NCBI GenBank assembly: GCA_026713545.1
Contig: JAPOOG010000072.1
Location: 31,701-95,700 of the forward strand
Length of the DNA: 64,000 bases
Reading direction: 5' to 3'
Source: Bryobacterales bacterium
GTDB lineage: Bacteria; Acidobacteriota; Terriglobia; Bryobacterales; UBA6623
Below, one piece after another: positions 40,234 through 50,930 of this stretch (its first letter is position 1; each line of letters begins with the position of its first letter). A program made the translations under genes and the position numbers. The notes under the pieces are model-generated. The model saw only the letters and a list, made by a program, of their open reading frames with translations. It had not been told where the DNA came from and searched no databases.

Positions 40234-41556
40234 ATGCCCAGCCTCGAGAGAAGAACCTTCCTTTCCTCTGTAGCAATGGGTGCGGCTACAACGATTGCTG
40301 GTCCGGGCGCCACACAAGACGGTTCATCGAGCAAACGATTCCGGGTCGGATGCATCGGCATGGGCCGTCGCGGACGGGGCGTGATGAGAACGGCGCTTCG
40401 GAACCCGGAGACGGAGGTCGTCGCCATCAGCGAAGTCTACGAGCCGAACATCGAGTTGGCTCTCAAGATGGCGCCCGGCTTGAAGGTGTACCGAGACTTC
40501 CGCGACTTGCTGGCGGCCAACGACATCGATGCGGTGTGCATCATGACGCCCGACCACTGGCACGCCTATATGACTGTCGAGGCCTGCAAGGCCGGCAAGG
40601 ATGTCTACGTCGAGAAGCCCGTCTCGGTGACCGTCCATGAAGGCCGGATGATGGTCAAGGCCGCCCGCAAGTACAAGCGCATCGTACAGGTCGGCACGCA
40701 GCAACGGTCCGGCAAGCACTTCGAGAAGGCGGTGGAGATTGTACGAAGCGGCAAGCTCGGCGACATTAGCTTCGTGCGGACATGGAATTACGGCAACGAG
40801 TTCCCCGAAGGCATCGGCAATCCGCCAGACACCGACCCGCCCGGCGACCTCGACTGGGACATGTGGCTCGGCCCAGCTCCCAAACGCGCATTCAACAAGA
40901 ACCGCTTCGGCTATAACCCGAATCACTACTCATACTTCCGCTGGTTCTGGGACTATGCCGGCGGAATGATGACCGACTGGGGCGTCCATTTGCTGGATAT
41001 CGTTCTGTGGGCGATGGACGAGAAGGGTCCGCGCGTCATCACCACCATTGGTGGCAAGTACGCGCTCCAGGACAATCGTGAAACGCCCGACACCATCCAA
41101 GCTACGTACGAGTTTCCCGGTTTTGCATGCGTCTACGAAAACCGCGTCTCGAATGCACAATCAATGTGGGACCAAGGCTACGGCATTCTTTTCCACGGCA
41201 CAGAGGGAACGTTGTTCTTGGACCGCAGCCGTTGGGAGATCATCCCGGAGACCAGGCCCATCGCTGTCGGCAGCCGCCAACGCATGGCGAGATTGATCGG
41301 TGAAAGCGGCGTCCGCGAGAACGAGACCACGACCGACCACTGGGCCGATTTTATCGAGTCCATGAAGACCCGCAAGCCGTCCAGGAGCGACATCGAGAAC
41401 GGTCACCGCTCCACCGCAACCTGCCTGTTGGCAAACGTGTCTCTGCGGAGCCGCCAGCGCATCGAGTGGAACCCCGAAACCGAAACTACGGATAACAAAG
41501 AGGCCCGGACTTACCTGAGGCGTGAATACCGGCCGCCTTGGAAACTGGAATTGTAG
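40234..41556 (+). CDS. Gfo/Idh/MocA family oxidoreductase (secreted, Tat-like signal)
   Basis: RVGCIGMGRRGRGVMRTAL; VCIMTPDHWHAYMTVEACKAGKDVYVEKPVSVTVHEGRMMV. Confidence 0.92.
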   Translation: MPSLERRTFLSSVAMGAATTIAGPGATQDGSSSKRFRVGCIGMGRRGRGVMRTALRNPETEVVAISEVYEPNIELALKMAPGLKVYRDFRDLLAANDIDAVCIMTPDHWHAYMTVEACKAGKDVYVEKPVSVTVHEGRMMVKAARKYKRIVQVGTQQRSGKHFEKAVEIVRSGKLGDISFVRTWNYGNEFPEGIGNPPDTDPPGDLDWDMWLGPAPKRAFNKNRFGYNPNHYSYFRWFWDYAGGMMTDWGVHLLDIVLWAMDEKGPRVITTIGGKYALQDNRETPDTIQATYEFPGFACVYENRVSNAQSMWDQGYGILFHGTEGTLFLDRSRWEIIPETRPIAVGSRQRMARLIGESGVRENETTTDHWADFIESMKTRKPSRSDIENGHRSTATCLLANVSLRSRQRIEWNPETETTDNKEARTYLRREYRPPWKLEL

Positions 41557-41602
41557 GCGGGGGCACGGCATCCGGAATGGCTATGGGCTGCGGCGCTCCG
41601 CG

Positions 41603-42190
41603 CTACGCAGCTTTCGCTCGCTGGTATAAGGTGTCGAGGGTCAGGCCGGAGGCGGCTCGGATAGAGAAGCCATAGCGGCGTTGCGGATCGTTGTCTCGCT
41701 TCATGTCGCAACCTCCCTCCCCAAAAAGCGTATTCAAGGCGGCTTCGATGGCGGGTCGAAGCATGCCATCCGTCACGTCGTTGTTCGGAAACTGAAGCCG
41801 GTCGTTGACGCAGAACTCCCATGCTTCCGGCCTGAGTTGCAGTTCAGCGGGATAGGCCGGTTCCGCAACCAAGGCCTTCGCCAAATCCAGGCAGCGCCGG
41901 AATGCCTCGACGATCCGTTCGTCATTCGATCCGCCGAAGTCTTTCTTCCCGGCGTAGAGCACCCCGAGTCCAGGACGGTTGAGGTCGATCGCGAAGTTGC
42001 CTTGATGGCCGGCCAGAAGGATTCCCGGGCCTCGCGCCATGTGCGCATAGTCGGCGAGGTCGACCCACTGTGCAGGATGATTCTTGTCCTGCCTCCATTG
42101 GCCGAAGATCACCAGGAATGGGTCCAATCGGAAGCCGGGCGGCGCTTGGGCAAGCATCTTTACATGGATACGTTGAAGGTCGGCGCTCAT
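41603..42190 (-). CDS. conserved hypothetical protein
   Basis: Complete ORF with ordinary composition (LQRIHVKMLAQAPPGFRLDPFLVIFGQWRQ...DLADYAHMARGPGILLAGHQGNFAIDL). Confidence 0.7.
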   Translation of the reverse strand: MSADLQRIHVKMLAQAPPGFRLDPFLVIFGQWRQDKNHPAQWVDLADYAHMARGPGILLAGHQGNFAIDLNRPGLGVLYAGKKDFGGSNDERIVEAFRRCLDLAKALVAEPAYPAELQLRPEAWEFCVNDRLQFPNNDVTDGMLRPAIEAALNTLFGEGGCDMKRDNDPQRRYGFSIRAASGLTLDTLYQRAKAA

Positions 42191-42476
42191 CTTGAAAAAG
42201 CTTATCGGATTCCTTGCTGAAAAAAAATCGAGCCGGCGACACCGAATCGGTATCGATCAAGTGACCGACGGCTTGGGGCTCTATGTTGGCGGAGAACTGG
42301 CCGGCATTTCTCACCGCGCGGCGAGACGAAATGTGTGAGAGGGCCGTCAGGACGAGGCACGAACTGCTTGGCGCGCACAGGTGTACTTGAAAGTACATCG
42401 AGCACGGCAAGCAAGAGCAACGAAGTCATGGCGGTCTTACCGCGCGCTTCGGCCGGCAGCCGGTGAGAAAAGCAGG

Positions 42477-44624
42477 TCAGGACTGTGTGTAAACCGTCTG
42501 GGCTTGCTCGATGAAGAGCGTCGTTTCTTCGACACGCTGGCGAGCCCTCTCCGGCGTGACGCCCTGGATCGGCTCATCGACCGCCCGGAAGAAGTTGTCC
42601 GCGAACGGTTTGAAGAACTGACCCGTGTCGTAGAAGTGTTTGCGGAACTCCGCGACCGTATCGTAGCGGTCCGACAATAACAGTCCACGGGTAGAGAGCA
42701 ACCCATCGGACGCCTTCTTCGACGCTTCGAGCGACTTTTCCGCGGCGTTGCTCCAATTGCCTGCATCGAGAGCCAGGGTCGCTTCGAAGTTGAGCCGGTC
42801 GGCGTCCTCGAGCATGAACTCGGCTTGATCGACAACCTCGCCGGCGCACTCCCCCACGCCCAGCGACTTCTTGTATTCCCACGGTTGGCGGTTGTCTTCG
42901 TAAAGCTCCGGCGACTGCTCATAGGCAGTCTTCACGGCGTATTCTGCGAGTTCCTCCTTCATCCGTGAGCGGCCCATGCGCTCGACAAAGTTGTTGAAGC
43001 TCTCGCCTTGCATCTTCCCCGCCGTATACAGATCGGTCAGCTTCGCGATCGCATCCGGAGCGTTCTTGGCGGCCACTTTGCCCACAGCCAAACCGTAGGA
43101 GGCGGCGTTGTTCTTCGTCGTGCCGCCAACGGTGATCTGGAAGACCGGCGCCGAGTGGATTCCCTTGCGCTGCACGGATCCGAACAGGCCGATGTCGGCG
43201 ATATGATGCTGGCCGCAAGAGTTGAAACAGCCGCTGATCTTGATCTTCAGGTCGTCACGGTCGGCAAGCCGCGACAGGCCGTTCGCGAACTTCTCCTGCA
43301 GCACGGCCGCAAGACCACGCGAAGACGCAATGCCTAGCTTGCAGGAGTCCGTGCCCGGGCAGGCCGTCACGTCCGCCATACGTCCCGCTCCGATGTCGGA
43401 GAGTTCCAGTTCCTTGAGGCCTTGATAGAAATCCAATACGTCGCCGTTGGGAACCCAGCGAATCAGAAGGTTCTGCTCGACCGTTGTACGGATGGTGTCT
43501 TGCACGTAGCGGCGGCAGAGGTTCGCCAAGTCCCGCAACTGATCGGACGAAATATCTCCAAGTGGAAGGAAGACCTCGACCGTCGAGTAGCCCTGTTGGG
43601 CCTGCGGCCGCACGTTGACATCGAGCCAACGTAGCAATTCGGGGGAGGCGCCTTCGGGTATCTTCAATTCTGACGGATCCCTGAGCGGCTGATCGTGGTA
43701 GTCGACCATCGCGTCGTCGATTTGTGCCTGCCATTGTGGGTCGTGCGGCAGCTTCTTGAACTCGAACTCGACCTGCCGCTTGAATTCATCGAAACCGAGC
43801 TTGGCGATCAAAAACTTCATGCGCGCCTTGGCACGATTCTGCTTCTCGCCCAGCCGCGCAAAAACACGCGATATCGCCTGCGCCAGCGGCATCAGGTCTT
43901 CCGCGGGAAGGAAATCGCTATAGAGCTTGGCCTGGAAGGGTAGCGCGCCCAGGCCGCCGCCGACAAACACCTGGAAACCCTTGACCTGCGTGCCGCCGCT
44001 TTCCTGCACCTTCGCAATGGCGCCAATGTCATGCATGCGGGCCAAGCCACAAGGGTGATCCTCGCAACCCGAGAAGGCGATCTTGAACTTTCGGCCGAAA
44101 TTCTGGGCGTCGGGGTGCCGTAGCAGGAAGTAGGCCATCGCTCGGGCGTAGGGCGTTACGTCGAAGATCTCGTCCGTGCAAACGCCGGCCTGAGGGCAAG
44201 CCGTGACGTTGCGGACAACGTTGCCGCAAGCTTCTCTGGTGGTGATGCCCACACCGGCCAGCCGCCGCATCAGATTCGGGGTGTCGTTGATGTCGACGTA
44301 GTGGTATTGGACATCTTGGCGCGTCGTGATGTGAGCGACACCGACAGCGTATTCCTCCGCCAGGTCTGCCAGGCGAATCATCTTGTCGGTGCTCAAAACC
44401 CCCATTGGGATCTTGATACGCTGCATTTGAACGCCGTCTTGCCGCTGTCCGTAGACGCCGTGCCGCAGCCGGAACTCGAGGAACACCTTCTCCGGCATCT
44501 GCCCCGTCTGCACCCGGCGAAGCTCGGTTTCAAATACGTCGATCTCCTGACGAACCGACTCAGGCAGCTCAGCCCAAAGATCACTTGTGGTGGTTTCCGC
44601 GCTAGCCATCGATGCCTCCCCCAA
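42477..44624 (-). CDS. nitrite/sulfite reductase (ferredoxin-type) with C-terminal helical extension
   Basis: Two Nir/Sir repeats; TACPQAGVC, FSGCEDHPCGLARMHD, TACPGTDSCKLGI, ISGCFNSCGQHHIADIG (siroheme/4Fe-4S ligands). Confidence 0.93.
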   Translation of the reverse strand: MGEASMASAETTTSDLWAELPESVRQEIDVFETELRRVQTGQMPEKVFLEFRLRHGVYGQRQDGVQMQRIKIPMGVLSTDKMIRLADLAEEYAVGVAHITTRQDVQYHYVDINDTPNLMRRLAGVGITTREACGNVVRNVTACPQAGVCTDEIFDVTPYARAMAYFLLRHPDAQNFGRKFKIAFSGCEDHPCGLARMHDIGAIAKVQESGGTQVKGFQVFVGGGLGALPFQAKLYSDFLPAEDLMPLAQAISRVFARLGEKQNRAKARMKFLIAKLGFDEFKRQVEFEFKKLPHDPQWQAQIDDAMVDYHDQPLRDPSELKIPEGASPELLRWLDVNVRPQAQQGYSTVEVFLPLGDISSDQLRDLANLCRRYVQDTIRTTVEQNLLIRWVPNGDVLDFYQGLKELELSDIGAGRMADVTACPGTDSCKLGIASSRGLAAVLQEKFANGLSRLADRDDLKIKISGCFNSCGQHHIADIGLFGSVQRKGIHSAPVFQITVGGTTKNNAASYGLAVGKVAAKNAPDAIAKLTDLYTAGKMQGESFNNFVERMGRSRMKEELAEYAVKTAYEQSPELYEDNRQPWEYKKSLGVGECAGEVVDQAEFMLEDADRLNFEATLALDAGNWSNAAEKSLEASKKASDGLLSTRGLLLSDRYDTVAEFRKHFYDTGQFFKPFADNFFRAVDEPIQGVTPERARQRVEETTLFIEQAQTVYTQS

Positions 44625-44946
44625 GCAATCTCTACTAATTCGATGGGTATTATAGCATTTGAATCGGACTGTTCCTACATCCTCCCGTGAATGGCCGCTC
44701 CAAGGAGCACCGGGATGTATAGACAGATCGAGAGATCACGCGGGCGCAAACGATCCCGTGGACCGACCGGACTCCGCGGGCAACCTCAGCAGATACGACG
44801 GCGATCAGCGGCTTGGAGCCCGTCGCGGCGAAATCCTCGTTGGCTCACCAACCCGAACAATCCTCTCCACACCCCTACTCCGTCGGATCAGGAGTATGTC
44901 GGAGTAAGGATTTCGCCACCCAACCGCCTATAATAGAGCCTTGGCC

Positions 44947-46227
44947 ATGCAACTCCAAAAGCTTGTTCCCATACGACAGAACTTTCCGGACCGGGGGTTG
45001 CGGGACATTCCCCTGGCCGTGCACGAGACGATGGGAGCTGCCGAGTGGACAAACGGGGTTCCAGTCAGAAGCCGTATCGCAGTGGGCGTGGGCAGCCGCG
45101 GCATCACGAACATCGACATGATCGCCAAGGCCGTCGTGGACTTCTGGAAGTCGCGCGACTGCCTGCCGTTCATCATTCCCGTCATGGGGAGCCACGGGGC
45201 GGCGACCGGACCGGGGCAGGCCGAGGTTCTGGCTCATTACGGAATCCATGAAAAGACGATGGGTTGCCCGATCGTCAGTTCGCTCGATGTCGAGCCGATC
45301 GGCACAACGCCGGACGGCATCGAAGTCGTCATGGCGAAAGATGCCCTCGAAGCCGACGGAGTCATGCTGTGCTCGCGTATCAAATGGCACACTGACTTTG
45401 AAGGCAAGCTCGAAAGCGGCATCCACAAGATGATGGCCATCGGGCTGGGCAAGCGTGCCGGAGCACAGGTCTATCACACTCACGGGCTCAAGCTCGGCTT
45501 GGAGCATGTCATCCGCACCGTAGGCGCTGTTGTGCTTGGTACGGGTAAGATGCTCGGCGGATTGGCGATCCTGGAAGACGCCCATCATCACACCGCCGAA
45601 GTTCACGCTGTCGGCGCGGCGGGCATGGTCGAGGAAGAAGAAGAGTTGCTGGCGCGCGTGAAATCGTGGAAACCGAACATTCCGGTCAAGGAACTCGACA
45701 TTCTCATCGTCGACGAGATCGGCAAGAACTTCAGCGGCTCCGGCATGGACACCAAGATCATCAACCGCAGCGGACGCCGCGGCCCCAACACCTGGGAGGA
45801 TGTTCCAACGATCCACCGCATCTTTTCTCGCGACTTGAGCCCGCTCAGTAACGGCAATGCGGTTGGCATCGGTCTGTCGGATGTAATCTCCGACAGGCTC
45901 TTCAACAAGGTCGACTTCGAGCCGACTTGGATCAACAGCCTGACCGCATCGAGCCTCACCGCCTCCTACGTTCCGCTGCACTTCGCTGACGACCGCACCT
46001 GCATCGAGAAAATCGCTCCCACCTGCGGCAAGCTCGACCTGAGCGAGGTCACGATCGCCTGGATCCGCAATACCATGGACATCAACGAGCTCATGATCAG
46101 CGAGAACCTTCTCGATGAAGTACTCCGGAATCCGGAAGTCGAGATTCTGGGTGAGGCGCGCGAGATCGAGTACGATGCGGACGGCAATCTGGCCGTCGTT
46201 GGGGAAGCGGAGGCCATCGCGCACTAA
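44947..46227 (+). CDS. LarA-like (DUF2088) lactate racemase domain protein
   Basis: VGVGSRGITNIDMIAKAVVDFWKSRDCLPFIIPVMGSHGAATGPGQAEVL; ICxxIKWHTDF-type region. Confidence 0.72.
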   Translation: MQLQKLVPIRQNFPDRGLRDIPLAVHETMGAAEWTNGVPVRSRIAVGVGSRGITNIDMIAKAVVDFWKSRDCLPFIIPVMGSHGAATGPGQAEVLAHYGIHEKTMGCPIVSSLDVEPIGTTPDGIEVVMAKDALEADGVMLCSRIKWHTDFEGKLESGIHKMMAIGLGKRAGAQVYHTHGLKLGLEHVIRTVGAVVLGTGKMLGGLAILEDAHHHTAEVHAVGAAGMVEEEEELLARVKSWKPNIPVKELDILIVDEIGKNFSGSGMDTKIINRSGRRGPNTWEDVPTIHRIFSRDLSPLSNGNAVGIGLSDVISDRLFNKVDFEPTWINSLTASSLTASYVPLHFADDRTCIEKIAPTCGKLDLSEVTIAWIRNTMDINELMISENLLDEVLRNPEVEILGEAREIEYDADGNLAVVGEAEAIAH

Positions 46228-46235
46228 CTCCCTGA

Positions 46236-47078
46236 ATGCCGCTCTTGCAAGTGGTCATCCTGGCGCTCGTCCAGGCAGCCACGGAGTTTCTACCGGTCAG
46301 CAGCACCGCCCATCTGGTGCTCGTCCCCTGGGCTCTGGGCTGGAAGGATCCCGGTTTATTCTTCGACATCGCACTGCACTTCGGTACGCTGATCGCGGTA
46401 CTGGTCTACTTCGCCCGGAGTTGGATTCGGCTGATCTTTTCAGGCCTTGGCAAGCAGGTATTACGCCCGAGCCCCGATCATCCGGACGCGGCGCTGTACG
46501 ACAACCCGCGGCTGTTCTGGTTTCTGGCGGCGGCAACCATTCCGGCAGGCATCGCAGGGATGGCGCTCGAGGATTACGTCGCGACCACGCTACGCAGTCC
46601 GGTCGTCATCGGTGTCATGCTGATCGCGGTAGGATTCTTGATTTGGTGGGCCGAACACCGCGGACGCCTCGATAACGATCTCGACCGCATGAGCCTGCGT
46701 CAAGCCATGCTCATCGGTTGCGCGCAAGCCATTGCACTGATCCCCGGAACCTCGCGATCCGGCATCACCATAGCCACTGGACTGTTTCTGGGCTTCAAAC
46801 GTCCGGCGGCGGCCCGGTTTTCCTTCCTGCTCTCGGCGCCTATCATCGCCGGCGCTTCCGTCAAAGCCACATTCGACGTCTTGGGAGACGGAATCCCGAC
46901 CGATATGCAAGTCCCTTTCCTGGTCGGCATCCTGGTCAGCGCCGTTGGAGGCCATGCGGTGATCGCCTTGTTCCTACGCTATCTCCAGCACTCGACGATG
47001 AGGGTCTTTGTCTATTACCGCCTGATTTTTGGCATAATAGTATTGGCCTTGGCGTTATTCTTCCGCTTCCCCGTTTGA
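46236..47078 (+). CDS. uppP: undecaprenyl-diphosphatase (BacA/UppP)
   Basis: LVQAATEFLPVSSTAHLVLVPWALGW; ALIPGTSRSGITIATGLFLGFKRPAAARFSFLLSAPII. Confidence 0.95.
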   Translation: MPLLQVVILALVQAATEFLPVSSTAHLVLVPWALGWKDPGLFFDIALHFGTLIAVLVYFARSWIRLIFSGLGKQVLRPSPDHPDAALYDNPRLFWFLAAATIPAGIAGMALEDYVATTLRSPVVIGVMLIAVGFLIWWAEHRGRLDNDLDRMSLRQAMLIGCAQAIALIPGTSRSGITIATGLFLGFKRPAAARFSFLLSAPIIAGASVKATFDVLGDGIPTDMQVPFLVGILVSAVGGHAVIALFLRYLQHSTMRVFVYYRLIFGIIVLALALFFRFPV

Positions 47079-47140
47079 GCGGTCTCCGTCAATAGGCGCG
47101 GACCAACCGGAGCGTCGGGTGAGAACGAGGGTGGAGAGGA

Positions 47141-49447
47141 ATGCGCTTCTTACAACCCACTGGCATCCGACGGCTGAATGAGCCGGTAGGGTTCATTGCG
47201 CTCATCCTGGCTGTCGCGCTATGCCTCAGCCTGATTTCCTATCAGCCGTTCGATCCCTCCTGGAACGCAGTCGGTACAACGGAACCGGCAAGCAACCTGA
47301 TCGGCTTTCCAGGGGCGTATCTCAGCGATCTGCTTTTGCAATCGCTGGGCTGGGCGGCCTTTCTTCTCCCACTTTACCTGGTGGTGCTGGGCTGGTGCTG
47401 GGTGTGCTCGACGCCGCTTGCCATGCCGATCGGCAGGACGACCGGAGCGCTATTGCTGTTGGTGGTCTTGGCAACGGCATTCAGCCTGAGTAACACCTCC
47501 CCCTGGCGAGGAACGATCGCAGTAGGCGGCGTGGTGGGGACGCTGTTGTCTGAATTACTGATTTTCTATCTCAACCAGGCGGGCCTGGTTTTGGTCTTGG
47601 CGATGTCCGTGATCGTCTCCGTGTATCTGATCACGTCGTTCGAACTGCGCGCGGGCAAGGGTTGGTTCATCGGGGGGCCTCGCCGATTTGGCGTTTTTGC
47701 GAATCCCTGGAGGGCTTGGCGGAAGAGACGAAAGGCCCCGGCAACCGAGAAAAACCCACAGCGGCATACCCTCATAGACCCCTCTGTGGCTTCACCGGTC
47801 AGCGAAGCTCCAGAGGAGCCTCGGCTTCCCGTGGATCCCATCGAATCGGGTCAGGACGCACCTGAAGACTTGGGACTGCCGCCGATCATCCCATACGAGG
47901 CGGATGCGGAACCGGAGGAATCCGCCAACTCGCTGGAATCCGAGTCGGAGCCCGCTGCGCCGATCCCTGAGGAGCAGCCCAGAACCTACCATCTTCCGTC
48001 CACGCTGTTGCTGCGCCGTCCGGATCCGAGAAGCGCTTACGATCCCGATGAACTCCATGCCATTGCCCGGCAGATCTGCACCAAGTACCAAGAGTTCGGT
48101 GTCGGAGGGAGCGTCACTCAGATCAATCCCGGTCCGGTTGTCACTACCTTCGAGTTCAAGCCCGATCCGGGCATCAAGTACACCAAGATCGTGAACTTGT
48201 CAGAGGACCTCTGTCTGGCCCTCGAATGCGAATCGATCATGGTGGAGCGCATCCCCGGTAAGTCCACTATCGGCATCGAGGTTCCCAACCGCAGGCGGGA
48301 AGTGATTTCGTTCCGGGAAGTGATCGAAGCTCCGGAGTTCAGCGAATCCGACTCGCTGCTGACGATGGCGATGGGCAAAGACATCGATGGACGAATCAAG
48401 AGCGCCGATCTCGCCTCGATGCCCCACCTGCTGATTGCCGGTTCGACCGGATCCGGCAAGAGCGTCCTGATCAACAGCATCATCATGTCCGTGCTGTACA
48501 AGGCCACGCCGGACGAGGTGCGCTTCATCATGATTGACCCCAAAACCGTGGAATTGGGGCTGTACGTCGATATCCCGCACTTGCTCACGCCCGTGATTAC
48601 CGACATGAAGAAGGCCTCGCATGCGTTGAAGAACGTAACGCGCGAGATGGAGCGCCGTCTCAAGTTGCTCGCCGAGTTCGGGGTTCGGAACCTGGCCCAA
48701 TACAACCGCAAGGCGGGCATGCTGACTTCCCACTCGAACGGGACAAACGGGACAGCGGCGTTCGAAGGAGAAGTGCCCGGCAAACTGCCTTATATCGTGA
48801 TCATCATTGACGAGTTGGCCGACCTGATGATGGTCGAAGGTCGTCAGATCGAGGAGGCGATCACGCGACTGGCGCAGATGGCGCGCGCAGTAGGGATTCA
48901 CCTCGTCCTGGCGACGCAACGGCCGAGCGTCGATGTGATTACCGGCCTCATCAAGGCCAACATTCCGTCGCGGATCTCGTTCCGGCTCGCGACGCGCGTC
49001 GACTCGCGGACGATCCTCGATGCGATGGGCGCTGAGTCGTTGCTCGGACGCGGCGACATGCTCTTCCTTCCCCCTGCTTCATCGCGAATGCAGCGTCTCC
49101 ACGGACCCCTCGTATCGGAGGAAGAGATCGATGCCGTCGTCCGCTGTTGGAAAGAACAGGGCGAACCGTGCTACGAGGATCAGTTCCTGACGCCCCCGGC
49201 GGAGGAAACCGAAGGCGTCGACGAGGACGACGACCCTGACGACCCCGCCTACGCGGACGCCGTGCGCATCGTGCTCGAGATGGGCAAGGCGTCGACATCG
49301 ATCCTGCAAAGGCGTCTGCGTCTGGGGTACGGCCGGGCAGCCCGCATCCTCGACGCAATGGAGCGTGAAGGCATCATCGGGCCTCCGGATGGAAGCCGGC
49401 CTCGAGAGGTGCTGAAGAGGCCGGACTGGCAGAACGTGGAGAGTTGA
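47141..49447 (+). CDS. ftsK: DNA translocase FtsK
   Basis: N-terminal TM region, GSTGSGKSVLINSIIMSVLY, IMIDPKTVELGLY, ATQRPSVDVITGLIKANIPSRISF, C-terminal gamma domain. Confidence 0.95.
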   Translation: MRFLQPTGIRRLNEPVGFIALILAVALCLSLISYQPFDPSWNAVGTTEPASNLIGFPGAYLSDLLLQSLGWAAFLLPLYLVVLGWCWVCSTPLAMPIGRTTGALLLLVVLATAFSLSNTSPWRGTIAVGGVVGTLLSELLIFYLNQAGLVLVLAMSVIVSVYLITSFELRAGKGWFIGGPRRFGVFANPWRAWRKRRKAPATEKNPQRHTLIDPSVASPVSEAPEEPRLPVDPIESGQDAPEDLGLPPIIPYEADAEPEESANSLESESEPAAPIPEEQPRTYHLPSTLLLRRPDPRSAYDPDELHAIARQICTKYQEFGVGGSVTQINPGPVVTTFEFKPDPGIKYTKIVNLSEDLCLALECESIMVERIPGKSTIGIEVPNRRREVISFREVIEAPEFSESDSLLTMAMGKDIDGRIKSADLASMPHLLIAGSTGSGKSVLINSIIMSVLYKATPDEVRFIMIDPKTVELGLYVDIPHLLTPVITDMKKASHALKNVTREMERRLKLLAEFGVRNLAQYNRKAGMLTSHSNGTNGTAAFEGEVPGKLPYIVIIIDELADLMMVEGRQIEEAITRLAQMARAVGIHLVLATQRPSVDVITGLIKANIPSRISFRLATRVDSRTILDAMGAESLLGRGDMLFLPPASSRMQRLHGPLVSEEEIDAVVRCWKEQGEPCYEDQFLTPPAEETEGVDEDDDPDDPAYADAVRIVLEMGKASTSILQRRLRLGYGRAARILDAMEREGIIGPPDGSRPREVLKRPDWQNVES

Positions 49448-49542
49448 CCTGCCTTTCTCGCCAGGGTTCCTGAAATAACGCAAGCCCCTCTGAGAAAAAC
49501 CCCGTAAGTTCGGCTCCTCGTTGGCGATCAGGCCAGATCTCG

Positions 49543-49995
49543 TCAGATCTTGCTCAGCACGTCCTGCACGTGACCTCTCACCTTGACCTTTTTGTAGACC
49601 TCGGCGACCTTGCCCTGCGGATCGATCACAAAGGTCGAGCGGACGATGCCCATGTACTTGCGGCCGTACATGGACTTCTCTTGCCAAGCGCCGTACTGCT
49701 CGGCGATCTTGCGATCGTCGTCGGCGATGAGCGGGAAGGGCAACTTGAACCTGGTTTTGAACTTTGCGTGAGACTTGACGCTGTCGGGGCTGACGCCGAG
49801 GATCACCGCGCCCTTTTCTTCGAACGCCGTATGGGAATTCCGAAAGCCGCAAGCCTCTATCGTGCAGCCGGGCGTGTTGTCCCTGGGATAGAAGTAGAGC
49901 ACAACGGTCTTGCCCTGCAGATCCTTGAGTTCGATTTTCTCGCCCGTGTCGGTCACACCCGTAAAGTCAGGAGCCCTGTCGCCCACCTTCACCAT
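49543..49995 (-). CDS. bcp: thioredoxin-dependent peroxiredoxin (Bcp/PrxQ)
   Basis: VGDRAPDFTGVTDTGEKIELKDLQGKTVVLYFYPRDNTPGCTIEACGFRN. Confidence 0.93.
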   Translation of the reverse strand: MVKVGDRAPDFTGVTDTGEKIELKDLQGKTVVLYFYPRDNTPGCTIEACGFRNSHTAFEEKGAVILGVSPDSVKSHAKFKTRFKLPFPLIADDDRKIAEQYGAWQEKSMYGRKYMGIVRSTFVIDPQGKVAEVYKKVKVRGHVQDVLSKI

Positions 49996-50056
49996 GACGA
50001 TCCTCCCGTGTTGATCTCGACCCTGAATCCACAGCTCGCCGCGTGCCCAAGCCAGG

Positions 50057-50914
50057 ATGATATCATGCTCTCCGATCATGCACACGACCAGAAGAACCTT
50101 CCTCAGGCTTGCCGCTCTTCCCGTCTTGGCAGATGCGATTCCCCTGGACGCTAAACAAATACCGACGCGCAAAGCGAGCCGTGTCGAAACGGTCTTCAAA
50201 TCGCCCGGACCCAAGCCGAACGGGCTCCAGGCGACCCAGGACGGCTTGTGGATCATGGACCAGGGCAACAACCGCGTCTATCTGGTCGATTACGAAGACG
50301 GCCGAGTGCTGCGCGACCTGCCAACCGAAGCCGACAGAGCCAGTGGCATCACTTACGACGGCAAGGCTCTCTGGCTCGCTTCCACCTACAACCGTGAGCT
50401 GATTCAAGCCAACGCCAAGACCGGCAAGACGATCAAGAAGCATTTCACGCCGGGAGCGGGTGTGATTTATCAGAGGGTCGGCGACGCCCCGCCGCGCAGC
50501 AGCCCTCTGATCAAGAATGAACCGGCGCCGGCCGCCGCACCCTCACCGCAGCGTCCTCGACCGCTCAATACGACCGGAACCGGCGCTCACGGTCTCGAGT
50601 GGCGCGACGGGAAGCTCTGGGTGGCCGTCCCCCCCTCCCGTATGGTCTACCGCATCGACCCCGACAACTGGATCGTCGAGGCCAACTTCCCCACCGCCGG
50701 GAACCGTCCCCACGGCATTGGCTGGGAAGGCCGATTTCTCTGGGTCACAGACTCGAACCTGAACGTCTTTGACAAGCATGACTCCGAAACAGGCGCGGTC
50801 GTCGAGAGGATCCAATTGGCCGACAGCGACCCACTGCCGCACGGAATGACGATCCGGCAGGGCAAGCTGTGGTATTGCGACGATGTCGGCATTGTCTGCC
50901 GAATGGACTTGTGA
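50057..50914 (+). CDS. secreted beta-propeller-like protein
   Basis: TRRTFLRLAALPVLADA; repeated GLWIMDQGNNRVYLVD-type blades. Confidence 0.65.
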   Translation: MISCSPIMHTTRRTFLRLAALPVLADAIPLDAKQIPTRKASRVETVFKSPGPKPNGLQATQDGLWIMDQGNNRVYLVDYEDGRVLRDLPTEADRASGITYDGKALWLASTYNRELIQANAKTGKTIKKHFTPGAGVIYQRVGDAPPRSSPLIKNEPAPAAAPSPQRPRPLNTTGTGAHGLEWRDGKLWVAVPPSRMVYRIDPDNWIVEANFPTAGNRPHGIGWEGRFLWVTDSNLNVFDKHDSETGAVVERIQLADSDPLPHGMTIRQGKLWYCDDVGIVCRMDL

Positions 50915-50930
50915 AGCGCGGGCTTGACGC

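Noticed and set aside
42202-42429. Small minus-strand ORF with a signal-like N-terminus
   Set aside because: Only 75 aa, no supporting motif, adjacent frames equally open; cannot support a gene call.
44875-46224. 449-aa minus-strand ORF
   Set aside because: Antisense to the LarA-like CDS; no recognisable domain.
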